From NCBI RefSeq assembly GCF_944327175.1, contig NZ_CALVGT010000032.1, positions 1 to 64,000 on the forward strand: a stretch of 64,000 nucleotides of DNA, in the 5' to 3' direction. The stretch is from an uncultured Lactobacillus sp. (GTDB lineage: Bacteria; Bacillota; Bacilli; Lactobacillales; Lactobacillaceae). Below are positions 28,840 to 37,203 of this stretch, piece by piece (the first letter of the stretch is position 1; every line of letters begins with the position of its first letter). The translations under genes were made by a program, and so were the position numbers. Under the pieces are notes generated by a model. That model was not told the origin of the DNA and did not search any database. It saw nothing but the letters and a program-made list of their open reading frames with translations.

Positions 28840-29883
28840 TTATTTAAATCTGCCATAGTAATCTAACAACTTGCGGGCCAGTTCCTGGCGGAAGTATTCC
28901 ATCAAGCCGATCATTTCCGAATAAGGCATGTTTCTCGGCCCCAGCAGGGCGATCGTCCCCCGGCCGTAGCGGCCCACACTATATTCAGCCGTCACCAGGC
29001 TGAAGTCCTTGAGCAGGTCATTTTGCAACTCACTGCCTAAGCGGACATGAACTGGATAATGGCCGTGACTGTCACTCAGATCAATTAGCTCATCAGCTAA
29101 AGAGCTGGAATTGATCAGTTCATAGAGCGACTTGATATCTTTTAAATCGCTGTTTTCTGTATTATTGAGCAGGTTCAGCTGACCGTCAACGTACAGCTGC
29201 TCGCTTGCCGCGTCTTTAATGACGGCTTCCAAAAGCTCCAGAAATTCCGGGGCGTTCTTGCCGACAATATTGGAGCTGGACAATTGCTCAAAAGTCTGCT
29301 TATTGATTTCGCTTAGATTCTTGCCAACCAGCTGGTCATTGATCAAGCGGACAGCTTGTTCAATTTCATCCCCTGAGATGTGCCGCGGCAAGGTGTAAAG
29401 CTGGTTCTTGACGCTCCCATCGCTGGTTACCAGGATAGCCATGACCTGCCGGGGAGCCAGGGGCACGATTCTGAAGCCCGTAATGCTGATATTCTTGACT
29501 TCCGGCCCTTCAGCAAAGGCCGTGTAGTCAGTCAGGTCTGACAGGATCCTGGCGGCTTCCTTGACGATCTCGTCCACTTGGTTGAACGGCTGGTCAAACT
29601 GGTAGCCAATTTGATTGTAAATTTCTTCCGGCAGCTGCAACGGCTGCACTAAATTGTCCAGGTAGTAGCGGTAACCCTCAGTCGATGGCACACGGCCACT
29701 GGAGGAGTGGGTCTTTTCAATCAAGCCATGCTCTTCCAGGACTGCCATCTCATTGCGGATGGTCGCGCTGGACACTTTAATCGGCAATTGATTCATGACT
29801 GTCTTTGAGCCAATCGGCTCATGCGTCTTGGTAAAGTCTTGAATAATTGTCTTTAGAATAAGTTCTTGACGTTCGGTCAACAT
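28840..29883 (-). CDS. hrcA: Heat-inducible transcription repressor HrcA
   Basis: HrcA (347 aa) binds CIRCE operators and represses class I heat-shock genes; GroEL keeps it active. An N-terminal winged helix ([17 protein letters not shown] to about residue 70, with the recognition segment SSATIRNEM) is followed by the GAF-like central domain. I start it at the ATG at 29883. The longer frame's ATG at 29919 lies inside the CIRCE element and so would be covered by the operator. It is the first gene of hrcA-grpE-dnaK-dnaJ and is autoregulated by the two CIRCE sites upstream. Confidence 0.96.
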   Translation of the reverse strand: MLTERQELILKTIIQDFTKTHEPIGSKTVMNQLPIKVSSATIRNEMAVLEEHGLIEKTHSSSGRVPSTEGYRYYLDNLVQPLQLPEEIYNQIGYQFDQPFNQVDEIVKEAARILSDLTDYTAFAEGPEVKNISITGFRIVPLAPRQVMAILVTSDGSVKNQLYTLPRHISGDEIEQAVRLINDQLVGKNLSEINKQTFEQLSSSNIVGKNAPEFLELLEAVIKDAASEQLYVDGQLNLLNNTENSDLKDIKSLYELINSSSLADELIDLSDSHGHYPVHVRLGSELQNDLLKDFSLVTAEYSVGRYGRGTIALLGPRNMPYSEMIGLMEYFRQELARKLLDYYGRFK

Positions 29884-29899
29884 AACATCGCCCTCACTT

Positions 29900-29926
29900 T
29901 TAGCACTCACATCTTTCATGTGCTAA
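29900..29926. promoter_or_regulatory. CIRCE operator 1
   Basis: TTAGCACTC, nine bases, then ATGTGCTAA (29900-29926, plus-strand reading). The left arm is perfect; the right arm differs from GAGTGCTAA at two positions. It lies between the hrcA promoter and start codon. Confidence 0.9.
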
Positions 29927-29934
29927 CATGGTAT

Positions 29935-29963
29935 AGATTAACAAGAAATTAGCAGTTAGTCAA
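29935..29963 (-). promoter_or_regulatory. hrcA operon promoter
   Basis: On the minus strand, -35 TTGACT (29963-29958), a 17-bp spacer and a weak -10 TAATCT (29940-29935). The -35 falls inside the spacer of CIRCE 2 and the transcript start falls at CIRCE 1. Confidence 0.6.
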
Positions 29964-29975
29964 GGAGAATGCTAA
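29949..29975. promoter_or_regulatory. CIRCE operator 2 (degenerate)
   Basis: TTAGCAGTT, nine bases, then GAATGCTAA. The arms match the CIRCE consensus at 7 of 9 and 8 of 9 positions with the exact 9-bp spacing. It is 22 bp from CIRCE 1. Confidence 0.75.
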
Positions 29976-29985
29976 AAAAATCCCA

Positions 29986-30016
29986 CAAAAAAACGGTCTC
30001 TTTAAAAAGACCGTTC
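29986..30016 (-). terminator. ribF terminator
   Basis: AACGGTCT and AGACCGTT form an 8-bp stem, followed on the minus strand by a run of T. Confidence 0.88.
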
Positions 30017-30019
30017 TTA

Positions 30020-30961
30020 TTACTGCTTAATCAGTGAACTGAAATAGTTTTCACTGGCGACCTGGTCCAGCTTCAGCTGCTCGCTTAAAGCCGCCATGTC
30101 GGCAAACTTTTCTTCCCCGCGCAGATACTTGTACCAGGCGATGGTAATTTGCTGGCCGTAGATGTCCTGGTCAAAGTCGAAGATATTAGATTCGATGTAA
30201 ATCTTCTTCTCATCATTGAAGGTGACATTGTAGCCGACACTGGTCATTGACTGGTACCAGCTGTCTCCCACCTGGGTCATGGTCGCGTAGACGCCGATTT
30301 TCGGCAGAACTTTTGGCCAGGCCAATTCCAGATTCGCAGTTGGGAAGCCCAGTTTGTGGCCATTTCTGAAGCCGTGGACGACTTTGCCGCTGGTCAAATA
30401 CGGATGACCCAAAAGCTCCGTGGCCAAGCGGAGATTGCCACTTTTCACAGCCTGGCGGATTTCAGTTGAACCGATTTTTTCCCCGGCAAAGATCTGCTTC
30501 GGGACCACCTTGATGTCAAAGCGGCCCTTGGCAAAGACGGGCAGATTTTCCATGTTGGCCACATCCTTTGGGCCATAGCTGTAGTCAAAGCCGGCAACAA
30601 CCGTGTCTGCCTTCAGGCCCATGATAATTTCATCAACGAAGGCCTGGGGGGCCAGCTGGCTGAATTCCGGGGTGAACTTGAGAATTACCAGGTAGTCGAC
30701 CCCGATCTTGGACATTTCGTAGGCCTTTTCCTCCGGGGTGTTCAGGTACTCAAAGTTCTTGACCCCGGCATAGACCTCCTTGGGGTGGCGGTCAAAGGTC
30801 AGCACCATCAATGGCAGATCCTTCTCATCTGCAATTATCCGGGCTTCCTTGATCAACTTCTGGTGGCCGATATGAACTCCGTCAAAAAAGCCCAGAGCCA
30901 GCACAACCTTGCCGGCCGTCAGTTCTTCCTTGAACGGATAGCTTAGATTTATTACTTTCAA
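30020..30961 (-). CDS. ribF: Bifunctional riboflavin kinase / FAD synthetase
   Basis: This 313-aa enzyme converts riboflavin to FMN and FMN to FAD. The N-terminal adenylyltransferase domain (about 1-180) has LGFFDGVHIGHQKL and the RxxHP-like DRHPKE. The C-terminal kinase domain (about 185-313) has GHKLGFPTANLE. It follows truB by 14 nt; truB-ribF is a conserved Firmicutes pair. Confidence 0.96.
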   Translation of the reverse strand: MKVINLSYPFKEELTAGKVVLALGFFDGVHIGHQKLIKEARIIADEKDLPLMVLTFDRHPKEVYAGVKNFEYLNTPEEKAYEMSKIGVDYLVILKFTPEFSQLAPQAFVDEIIMGLKADTVVAGFDYSYGPKDVANMENLPVFAKGRFDIKVVPKQIFAGEKIGSTEIRQAVKSGNLRLATELLGHPYLTSGKVVHGFRNGHKLGFPTANLELAWPKVLPKIGVYATMTQVGDSWYQSMTSVGYNVTFNDEKKIYIESNIFDFDQDIYGQQITIAWYKYLRGEEKFADMAALSEQLKLDQVASENYFSSLIKQ

Positions 30962-30975
30962 ACTTAATCCCTCAA

Positions 30976-31872
30976 TTACTCATTAGCTAAAAGCATTAGG
31001 TCCGGACAGTAGAGACCTTGTCCCTTAGCCCGGTAAATCGCTTTAACTTTTTCATTATACCGCAAAGCGACCTTGTCTGCATCAAGAGTAAGTTTGATCC
31101 AGGCCCCGTTTTTCACCTGTTGCCATAAGGCATCGTCTAAATCAAATTGCGGGTAGTCAGCGAAAAAGCTGTCGATTGGCTGAATATAATCTTCAGCATG
31201 GTCCAGATTTTCCGCCAGTTCTTCCAAAGTTACCGCGTCTTGCAGCTTGTAGCCGGAGCTGGCCGTCCGCCGCAGTTTGGTCATCACTGCCGGCAGACCC
31301 AATTTTTCACCCAGATCGTTGACCAGACTGCGGACATAGGTCCCCTTGGAGCATTCGACTTCGTAAGAAAATGTCTGCCGGCCCTTTTCAGGGTCAAACT
31401 GGCTAGGCCGCGTCAAATCATAGCGGAAAACCTGGACAGACCGCTTAGGCCGATCAACTGAAATCCCTTCTCTGGCATATTCGTAAAGGCGCTTGCCATT
31501 CACCCTGACGGCGGAATAAATTGGCGGCTGCTGGACGATTTCCCCGGTCAAAGCCTGCATAGCCTCTTTAATGGCCTGGTCACTGACTGGCTCAATCAGT
31601 TTTTTCACTGCCAAAACTTTCCCCTCCAGGTCATAAGAGTCCGTGGCCAGGCCCAGCATCCCTTCACCAACGTAAGCTTTTGGCCGCTGATGCATCAGCT
31701 CAATCAGTTTTGTTGCCTGGCCCAGAGCAATAGGCAAAACGCCAGTGACTTCCGGGTCCAGGGTCCCGGCATGGCCGATCTTCTTTTGCTTTAAGAGCCG
31801 ACGCAACTTATAAACCACATCCCCGCTGGTCATGCCCGCTGCCTTGTCGATTACGATAATTCCATTGAACAT
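30976..31872 (-). CDS. truB: tRNA pseudouridine(55) synthase TruB
   Basis: TruB (298 aa) makes the universal pseudouridine at position 55 of the tRNA T-loop. The signature [22 protein letters not shown] includes the catalytic Asp, and [17 protein letters not shown] follows. The ATG is preceded by AAGGAG, but a strong terminator hairpin ends only 23 nt upstream, leaving no room for a promoter. Expression probably depends on read-through from rbfA or on a promoter inside rbfA. Confidence 0.96.
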   Translation of the reverse strand: MFNGIIVIDKAAGMTSGDVVYKLRRLLKQKKIGHAGTLDPEVTGVLPIALGQATKLIELMHQRPKAYVGEGMLGLATDSYDLEGKVLAVKKLIEPVSDQAIKEAMQALTGEIVQQPPIYSAVRVNGKRLYEYAREGISVDRPKRSVQVFRYDLTRPSQFDPEKGRQTFSYEVECSKGTYVRSLVNDLGEKLGLPAVMTKLRRTASSGYKLQDAVTLEELAENLDHAEDYIQPIDSFFADYPQFDLDDALWQQVKNGAWIKLTLDADKVALRYNEKVKAIYRAKGQGLYCPDLMLLANE

Positions 31873-31895
31873 TGTTTTCTCCTTGCTTAAAACGC

Positions 31896-31920
31896 AAAAA
31901 AGCGCCCGAAGGCGCTTTTT
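31896..31920 (-). terminator. Terminator between rbfA and truB
   Basis: AAAAAGCGCC and GGCGCTTTTT form a perfect 10-bp stem with a 4-nt loop (TTCG on the transcribed strand). It begins 2 nt before the rbfA stop, overlapping the rbfA gene end and closing the rimP-infB-rbfA unit. Confidence 0.9.
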
Positions 31921-31921
31921 G

Positions 31922-32284
31922 CTAGTTCTGGCGATCTTGTTCCTGCTTCTTCAAGTCAGCGAGCAAACGGTCGATCTTGCTGCCGTAAATCACGGACTGG
32001 TCCCGCTTGAAAATCAGTTCCGGAACCTTGTACATGGTCAAGCTCTGGCCGAGCAAGTGCCGCATGGTTCCCTTAGCCTTTTCCAAACCGGCTTCCGCTT
32101 CTTTTTGCGCCTGTTCATCTTCAGTCAGCAGACTGTAGTAGACAGTCGCGTATGAAAAATCATTGCTGCACTCCACGGCGGTAAAAGTCACGTCGCTGAC
32201 CCGGGGATCGCGGATGTTCTTGCGGATGATCTTAGTCAGCTCCCGCAAGATTTCGCCTTCAACCCGTCCTTTTCTGTGCTTCAT
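31922..32284 (-). CDS. rbfA: Ribosome-binding factor A
   Basis: RbfA (120 aa) is a KH-fold factor needed for late maturation of the 30S subunit and cold adaptation. The N-terminal [23 protein letters not shown] and the central YSLLTEDE to GLEKAKG segments match the family. It follows infB by 12 nt, the conserved order. Confidence 0.96.
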   Translation of the reverse strand: MKHRKGRVEGEILRELTKIIRKNIRDPRVSDVTFTAVECSNDFSYATVYYSLLTEDEQAQKEAEAGLEKAKGTMRHLLGQSLTMYKVPELIFKRDQSVIYGSKIDRLLADLKKQEQDRQN

Positions 32285-32296
32285 TTCAGCCTCCTG

Positions 32297-34762
32297 TTAA
32301 CCTGGCTTAACTTCCTGCATTTCGTAGGCTTCCAGTTCGTCGCCTTCCTTGATGTCGTTGAAGTTTTCAATGGTCAAACCACAGTCAAAGCCTGCCTTGA
32401 CTTCCTTGACGTCATCCTTGAACCGGCGCAATGAAGCAACCTTGCCGTCGTACTTGACCACGCCGTCTCTGATAACCCGAATGCCTGATTCTCTAGTCAC
32501 GTAACCACTGTCGACAAAGGCACCAGCGATTGTCCCGATCTTGGATACCTTCCAAGTTTCACGGACAGTAAGGTTACCGATAACCTTTTCCTCGTAAGTT
32601 GGTTCCAGCATCCCTTGCATAGCGGCCTTAACGTCATCGATCGCCTTGTAGATGATGCTGTAAAGGCGGATGTCGACGCCTTCTTGGGCAGCCTGGCTCT
32701 TGGCCGTAGCCGTTGGCCGGACGTTGAAACCGATAATCAAGGCGTTTGAAGCGCTGGCCAGAGTAACGTCACTTTCGTTGATGGCCCCGACGCCGGAGTG
32801 AATAATGTTAACCCGGACGCCTTCAACGTCGATCTTTTGGAAGGATTGAGCCAAGGCTTCGGCAGACCCTTGCACGTCAGCCTTCAAAACGATGTCAACA
32901 GACTTCATGCTTTCCCGCTTCATCGTGTCAAAGAGGTTGTCCAGAGTAACGTGCTGAACGTTTTCCCGCTGCTTTTGCAAGGATTGCTGTGCCCGGGCTT
33001 CACCAACCGCGCGGGCAGTCTTTTCATCGTCAAAGACAACCAGCTTGTCGGCTGATTCCGGCACGTCGTTCAAACCAGTAATTTCAACTGGCATTGACGG
33101 CGTAGCCTTCTTGACCTGGTGGCCTTTGTCGTTGGTCATGGTCCGGACGCGGCCAAAAGTGTCACCGACAACGATTGGGTCACCGACCCGCAGGGTCCCC
33201 TGCTGGATCAAAACGTCGGCAACCGGCCCCTTGCCCCGGGACAAACGGGCTTCAACAACAGTACCGATGGCCTTTTGCTTCGGATCAGCCTTCAGTTCCA
33301 GCATGTCGGCTTCAAGGATGATGTTTTCCAAAAGTTCATCGATCCCCATCCCGGTCTTGGCTGAGATGTTAACGAAGATGGTTGAACCGCCGTAATTTTC
33401 CGGAATCAGTTCATACTGCATCAATTGTTCAGTGACGTGGGCAGGGTTGGCGCCTGGCCGGTCCATCTTGTTGATGGCCACAATGATTGGCACGCCCGCG
33501 CTCTTGGCGTGGTCGATAGCTTCAATGGTCTGCGGCATAACCCCGTCATCAGCGGCAACGATCAAAACGACAATGTCGGTGATTTCCGCCCCGCGGGCCC
33601 GCATGCTTGAGAAGGCCGCGTGACCTGGAGTGTCCAGGAAGGTGATCAAACGGTCGTTGATCCGGACCTGGTAGGCCCCGATGTTCTGGGTGATCCCGCC
33701 GGCTTCGTGTTCAGAAACCCGGGTGTGGCGCAGGCGGTCCAGCAAGGTGGTCTTACCGTGGTCGACGTGCCCCATGATGGTGACGACTGGCGGACGGACA
33801 ACCTGGTTTTCAGAGTTCTTGGACTCTTCCATTTCCTGGGCGAAAATGTTGTCGATGTCGGAAATGTCTTCGTGGACCTTTTCAACAGCTTCGATGCCGT
33901 AGTCAGCAGCCAGCAGTTCGATGGTGTCCTTGTCCAGTGACTGGTTCTGGTTGGTCATGATCCCCAACATGAAGAGCTTCTTCACGATTTCAGCTGGTTC
34001 CCGGTGGAGGATCTTACCCAGGTCTTGAGCGTTCATGCCGACTTCGTATTCAAAGCTTTCTGGAAGCGGACGATCCTTTCTTTGGGTAACCTGCTTCTTG
34101 ACTTGCGGGGTATTTTGGTACTTCTTGTTCTTGCGCTTGCGCCGTTCGCTGCGGTCACTATTTGCGCCCCGGCCCTGGTCAGCGTAGGAGTTTTGCCCCT
34201 TGCGGCCAGGCTTGCCGCTGTTTCTGCGGCGGTTATCCTTGTTTTCCGGCATTGGCACTTCAGTGAAGCTTGGCCGTGAACTGGGCCGGCGAGAAGATGA
34301 AGGCTTGGCAGCTGGCTTTGCACTGCTTGCCTGGTTTTGCTTCAAGCGGGCTGGGGATGGCTTCAAGATCTTTGGCCCGCGGACCTTTGGTGCTTCAGCT
34401 GTCTTTTCAGCACTTTCGACCTTCTTGACAACCGGCTTGCTTTCACTGGCCGCAACCTTGTTCAAGGACTTCTTGTATTCCCGCTTAGCAGCCTTGCTTT
34501 CCTGGTCCAGACGGACTTCGTCAGCCCGCTGCTTTTGCTTGAGGTCCTTCAGCAAATCCTGGGCGGCTGGCCGGCGGCGCTTGCTGTGGTCGTTAGAGTG
34601 GTTGTTTGCCCGGCGGCGGGTATTTGATCTCTTGCCTTCAGTCTTCTTTTCGCCCTTGCGAATCGCACTGACTGAAATCTTTAATTTACCAGACTTGCCG
34701 CTGGTTTTCTTGTTATCCATGCCCAATTCCTTTGAAGTTTCGTTTTCTTGTTTCTTGGTCAT
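32297..34762 (-). CDS. infB: Translation initiation factor IF-2
   Basis: IF-2 (821 aa) brings initiator tRNA to the 30S subunit and promotes subunit joining. The long N-terminal region (about 1-240) is low-complexity and very basic. The G domain has [12 protein letters not shown] (about residue 333), DTPGHAAF and NKMD, then domains II, III and the tRNA-binding IV. I use the ATG at 34762, 8 nt after AAGGAG; an upstream in-frame start adds 17 residues that overlap the end of ylxQ. It follows ylxQ by 4 nt within the nusA-infB operon. Confidence 0.97.
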   Translation of the reverse strand: MTKKQENETSKELGMDNKKTSGKSGKLKISVSAIRKGEKKTEGKRSNTRRRANNHSNDHSKRRRPAAQDLLKDLKQKQRADEVRLDQESKAAKREYKKSLNKVAASESKPVVKKVESAEKTAEAPKVRGPKILKPSPARLKQNQASSAKPAAKPSSSRRPSSRPSFTEVPMPENKDNRRRNSGKPGRKGQNSYADQGRGANSDRSERRKRKNKKYQNTPQVKKQVTQRKDRPLPESFEYEVGMNAQDLGKILHREPAEIVKKLFMLGIMTNQNQSLDKDTIELLAADYGIEAVEKVHEDISDIDNIFAQEMEESKNSENQVVRPPVVTIMGHVDHGKTTLLDRLRHTRVSEHEAGGITQNIGAYQVRINDRLITFLDTPGHAAFSSMRARGAEITDIVVLIVAADDGVMPQTIEAIDHAKSAGVPIIVAINKMDRPGANPAHVTEQLMQYELIPENYGGSTIFVNISAKTGMGIDELLENIILEADMLELKADPKQKAIGTVVEARLSRGKGPVADVLIQQGTLRVGDPIVVGDTFGRVRTMTNDKGHQVKKATPSMPVEITGLNDVPESADKLVVFDDEKTARAVGEARAQQSLQKQRENVQHVTLDNLFDTMKRESMKSVDIVLKADVQGSAEALAQSFQKIDVEGVRVNIIHSGVGAINESDVTLASASNALIIGFNVRPTATAKSQAAQEGVDIRLYSIIYKAIDDVKAAMQGMLEPTYEEKVIGNLTVRETWKVSKIGTIAGAFVDSGYVTRESGIRVIRDGVVKYDGKVASLRRFKDDVKEVKAGFDCGLTIENFNDIKEGDELEAYEMQEVKPG

Positions 34763-34766
34763 TAGA

Positions 34767-35078
34767 TCACACTCCTTCTTTAATCTTATCCAGCAAGGCT
34801 TTCGCAAAACCACGATCTGTTAATGCCAAAACTTTGCGTTTCTTACCTACAGCCTGGCTGAGTTCAGCTTCCGTAAAAACGCCGACCAATGGCGTTGGGT
34901 GGGCCTTCAAGGCGGCTTCAATCTCGCTCCGGCTGTTTTCTGCTAAATCATTCGCGATGATAACGCACTTAAGCTTGCCTTTCTTTAATTTGGCCAAAAC
35001 GATGTCCGTACCCGAAACGGTCTTCCCGGCCCGGGTGGCCAAACCAAGCAAGTTTAAGGCTTTCTCTCGGTTGTTAAT
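34767..35078 (-). CDS. ylxQ: YlxQ, L7Ae family RNA-binding protein, probable ATT start
   Basis: This small ribosomal-protein-like RNA binder (L7Ae/L30e fold, 103 aa if started here) is always found between nusA and infB. Conserved YlxQ sequence, [17 protein letters not shown], begins before the first standard start codon: the TTG at 35051 would delete the first strand residues. Reading upstream in frame, the only plausible initiator is an ATT at 35078. It overlaps the ylxR stop by one base (TAATT), just where TAATG would be expected. GGTGATC, complementary to the 16S rRNA 3' end, lies 7 nt before it. The alternatives are a TTG start giving a 94-aa protein, or a sequencing error in an ATG. Family assignment is strong; the start is inferred. 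Confidence 0.82.
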   Translation of the reverse strand: MNNREKALNLLGLATRAGKTVSGTDIVLAKLKKGKLKCVIIANDLAENSRSEIEAALKAHPTPLVGVFTEAELSQAVGKKRKVLALTDRGFAKALLDKIKEGV

Positions 35079-35386
35079 TATTTTTGATCACCAAATAATT
35101 CTTTTCTTGCCTTCTGGTGGTCCACGTAAGCGAAGAGCTCGTCGTAAAATTCATCGGCGACCTTCACGCCCAAACTGCGTTCCAGTACCTTTGACTTCCG
35201 GGCAGCCGCGATCTTCTCCGGTTCTAAGGAAACATAAGCGCCGCGGCCTGGCTTCTTGCCACTTGGATCAACAAAAACATTCTTTTCCTTGTCGACAACG
35301 ATTCTGACCAGGTCCTTCTTCGGCTGCATCGTATCGGTCAACAAGTCTTTCCGCATGGGGATTTTTCTCTTTTTCAAGGAAATCAC
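35078..35386 (-). CDS. ylxR: YlxR (RNase P modulator, DUF448)
   Basis: YlxR (about 100 aa) is a small RNA-binding protein of the nusA operon, reported to bind the RNase P RNA. The family sequence KKRKIPMRKD, then KKDLVRIVVDKE and the GRGAYV loop, is present. The reading frame opens with GTG directly after the nusA stop (TAGGTG). A TTG at 35377 would give the usual MKKRKIPMRK N-terminus, with AGGTGAT as ribosome site, and is a good alternative. It overlaps the proposed ylxQ start by one base. Confidence 0.93.
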   Translation of the reverse strand: MISLKKRKIPMRKDLLTDTMQPKKDLVRIVVDKEKNVFVDPSGKKPGRGAYVSLEPEKIAAARKSKVLERSLGVKVADEFYDELFAYVDHQKARKELFGDQK

Positions 35387-36598
35387 CTATTCTTCTTCGT
35401 CAAGATCCAGGTCTTCCGCTTCTTCAGCTTCAGTACTTTCATCAGTTTCACTTTCTGCTTGTTCATCTGCTGCTTCTTCTTCAGTTGCTGCTGCTTGATC
35501 CAGGTCTTGTTCTTCTGCTACTTCAGTTTCGTCTTCTACTTCGCTTTCGTCAACAAATTCGACTTCAGATTCTGGCCGGATGTCAATCTTGTAGCCAGTC
35601 AAGCGGGCAGCCAGGCGGACGTTTTGCCCCTTCTTGCCGATGGCCAGGGAAAGCTGGTAGTCCGGCACGATCACAAAGGCCTTCTTTTCATCGTCTTCGT
35701 CTTCAAACTGAACAGCGATGACTTCAGCTGGGTTCAAGGCATTGGCGATGTAGTCAGATGGGTCTTCTTCGTACTGCACGATGTCGATGTTTTCCCCGCC
35801 CAGTTCGTTGACCACGTTTTGGACACGGGTCCCTCTTGGGCCGACACAGGTACCAACCGGGTCGATGTTCGGGTCGTTGGACTTAACGGCGATCTTGGTT
35901 CTTTCGCCGGCTTCCCGGGCGATGGACATGATTTCAACGGTCCCGTCAAAGATTTCCGGCACTTCTTGTTCAAAAAGCCGCTTAACTACGTCCGGAGCAG
36001 TCCGGGACACCCGGATCTGGGCCCCCTTGCCGTCAGCGCCAACCTTAGTTACCAGGACGCGGACCCGGTCTTGCGGGTTGTAGTGTTCACCTGGAATAGT
36101 GTCGCGCTTGATGTCCATAACGGCTTCAACATTGCCAATGTTGACGTAAACGAAACGGTTGTCGGTTCTTTCCACCGTCCCGGTTACCAGTTCATCTTCG
36201 TATTGAGAGTACTCGTTGACGATGTGGGCATTTTCAGCTTCCCGCAGCCGCTGCATTACGACCTGCTTGGCCGTAGCTGCCGCGGTCCGGCCAAAGTTCT
36301 TTGGGGTAACTTCGAACTTGATCGTGTCGCCAACTTCGTAAGCCCGGTTGATGGCCAGGGCATCCTTTAAGCTGACTTCCACCCGGTCGTCTTGCACTTC
36401 GTCAACTACCGTCTTCAAAGCCATAACCTTAAAGTCGCCCTTCTTTTCATTAAAGTCGATTTCAACATTTTCAGCCTGGCCGTAGTTCTTCTTGTAGGCA
36501 GCGGCCAGAGCGGCCTTCATGGCTTCAACGATAACATCTTGTTTGATGCCCTTGGTCTTTTCCAAGACGTCAAAGGCTTCCAGCATTTCTTTTGACAT
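35387..36598 (-). CDS. nusA: Transcription termination/antitermination factor NusA
   Basis: NusA (403 aa) binds RNA polymerase and controls pausing, termination and antitermination. Order: N-terminal polymerase-binding domain (1-125), S1 domain (about 130-200), two KH domains (about 205-345, with SNDPNIDPVGTCVGPRGTR and IGKKGQNVRLAARL). The acidic tail from about residue 350 is rich in Glu, Asp and Ala. The start is the ATG at 36598, preceded by GAGTGATC; a longer frame begins inside rimP. It is third-person regulated if the leader terminator upstream of rimP responds to NusA, as known for nusA operons elsewhere. Confidence 0.97.
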   Translation of the reverse strand: MSKEMLEAFDVLEKTKGIKQDVIVEAMKAALAAAYKKNYGQAENVEIDFNEKKGDFKVMALKTVVDEVQDDRVEVSLKDALAINRAYEVGDTIKFEVTPKNFGRTAAATAKQVVMQRLREAENAHIVNEYSQYEDELVTGTVERTDNRFVYVNIGNVEAVMDIKRDTIPGEHYNPQDRVRVLVTKVGADGKGAQIRVSRTAPDVVKRLFEQEVPEIFDGTVEIMSIAREAGERTKIAVKSNDPNIDPVGTCVGPRGTRVQNVVNELGGENIDIVQYEEDPSDYIANALNPAEVIAVQFEDEDDEKKAFVIVPDYQLSLAIGKKGQNVRLAARLTGYKIDIRPESEVEFVDESEVEDETEVAEEQDLDQAAATEEEAADEQAESETDESTEAEEAEDLDLDEEE

Positions 36599-36617
36599 AA
36601 GTTTTGGATCACTCTTT

Positions 36618-37094
36618 CTAAAATTCGATTGCAAAACGGGCGCTGGCGATCTGCTTGCGCGGAATAGTCAGCTGCTTGCGCCGGGTCTTGATCTTGATTT
36701 CCAGTTTAATCTCCTGGTCATCCAGGTCAAGCAAATGACCTTCAAAGACCTTCTCGCCTTCCAATTTTTGATAGAGACCGACGTGGATATACTGACCCTT
36801 GGCCTTTTCCCAGTCCTGCTCCTTCTTGATCGGTCTTTCCAGTCCTGGTGAGGACAGTTCCAAAATATACGGGTCTGGCAGCGGATCTGGCTGCATTAAG
36901 TCCAATTTTTCTCCAACCAACTCACTCAGCTCCGCAATCGTTTCGATGTCAATCCCGTTTGGCTGCTTGTCCACGTAGATTCGCAGATAGTCTTGACTCT
37001 TTTCCTTGACATATTCCAAATCAACAAGTTCACAGTCATGACCGATAATGACCGGTTCGATTGCTTCTTGGATAGGTGTTAAGTTTTTTGGCAA
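36618..37094 (-). CDS. rimP: Ribosome maturation factor RimP
   Basis: RimP (158 aa) assists 30S assembly and heads the rimP-nusA-ylxR-ylxQ-infB-rbfA operon. Typical segments are [20 protein letters not shown] and [15 protein letters not shown]. The start is a TTG at 37094, 7 nt after GGAGG, giving the normal family length. The ATG at 37148 in the same frame would translate through a terminator hairpin, has no ribosome site, and adds 18 non-conserved residues. Confidence 0.94.
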   Translation of the reverse strand: MPKNLTPIQEAIEPVIIGHDCELVDLEYVKEKSQDYLRIYVDKQPNGIDIETIAELSELVGEKLDLMQPDPLPDPYILELSSPGLERPIKKEQDWEKAKGQYIHVGLYQKLEGEKVFEGHLLDLDDQEIKLEIKIKTRRKQLTIPRKQIASARFAIEF

Positions 37095-37109
37095 AATTTT
37101 CCTCCGTAA

Positions 37110-37137
37110 TAAAAAGAGTGAGCATTGCTGCTCACTC
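37110..37137 (-). terminator. Terminator / attenuator in the rimP leader
   Basis: GAGTGAGCA and TGCTCACTC form a perfect 9-bp stem with a GCAA loop (minus strand) and a following T-run. It ends polC transcription but also lies downstream of the rimP promoter and just before the rimP ribosome site, so it can attenuate the nusA operon. Confidence 0.85.
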
Positions 37138-37164
37138 GAATTTACCATATTCGATCTGAAAAAG

Positions 37165-37193
37165 ATTATAACAAAATTTTTCCCACTTGTAAA
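37165..37193 (-). promoter_or_regulatory. rimP-nusA-infB operon promoter
   Basis: On the minus strand, -35 TTTACA (37193-37188), a 17-bp spacer and a perfect -10 TATAAT (37170-37165). It lies between the polC stop and the leader hairpin. Confidence 0.85.
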
Positions 37194-37203
37194 TAGGAAG
37201 CTC

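Noticed and set aside
29884..29919. HrcA start at ATG 29919
   Set aside because: This ATG lies within the CIRCE element; the ATG at 29883 begins the conserved MLTERQ sequence.
35459..36370. Plus-strand open frame of about 300 codons opposite nusA
   Set aside because: It is fully antisense to nusA, with no recognisable domains; it is a by-product of nusA codon composition.
37095..37148. Longer RimP starting at ATG 37148
   Set aside because: It lacks a ribosome site, would be translated through the leader terminator, and adds residues outside the family; the TTG at 37094 has GGAGG at proper spacing.
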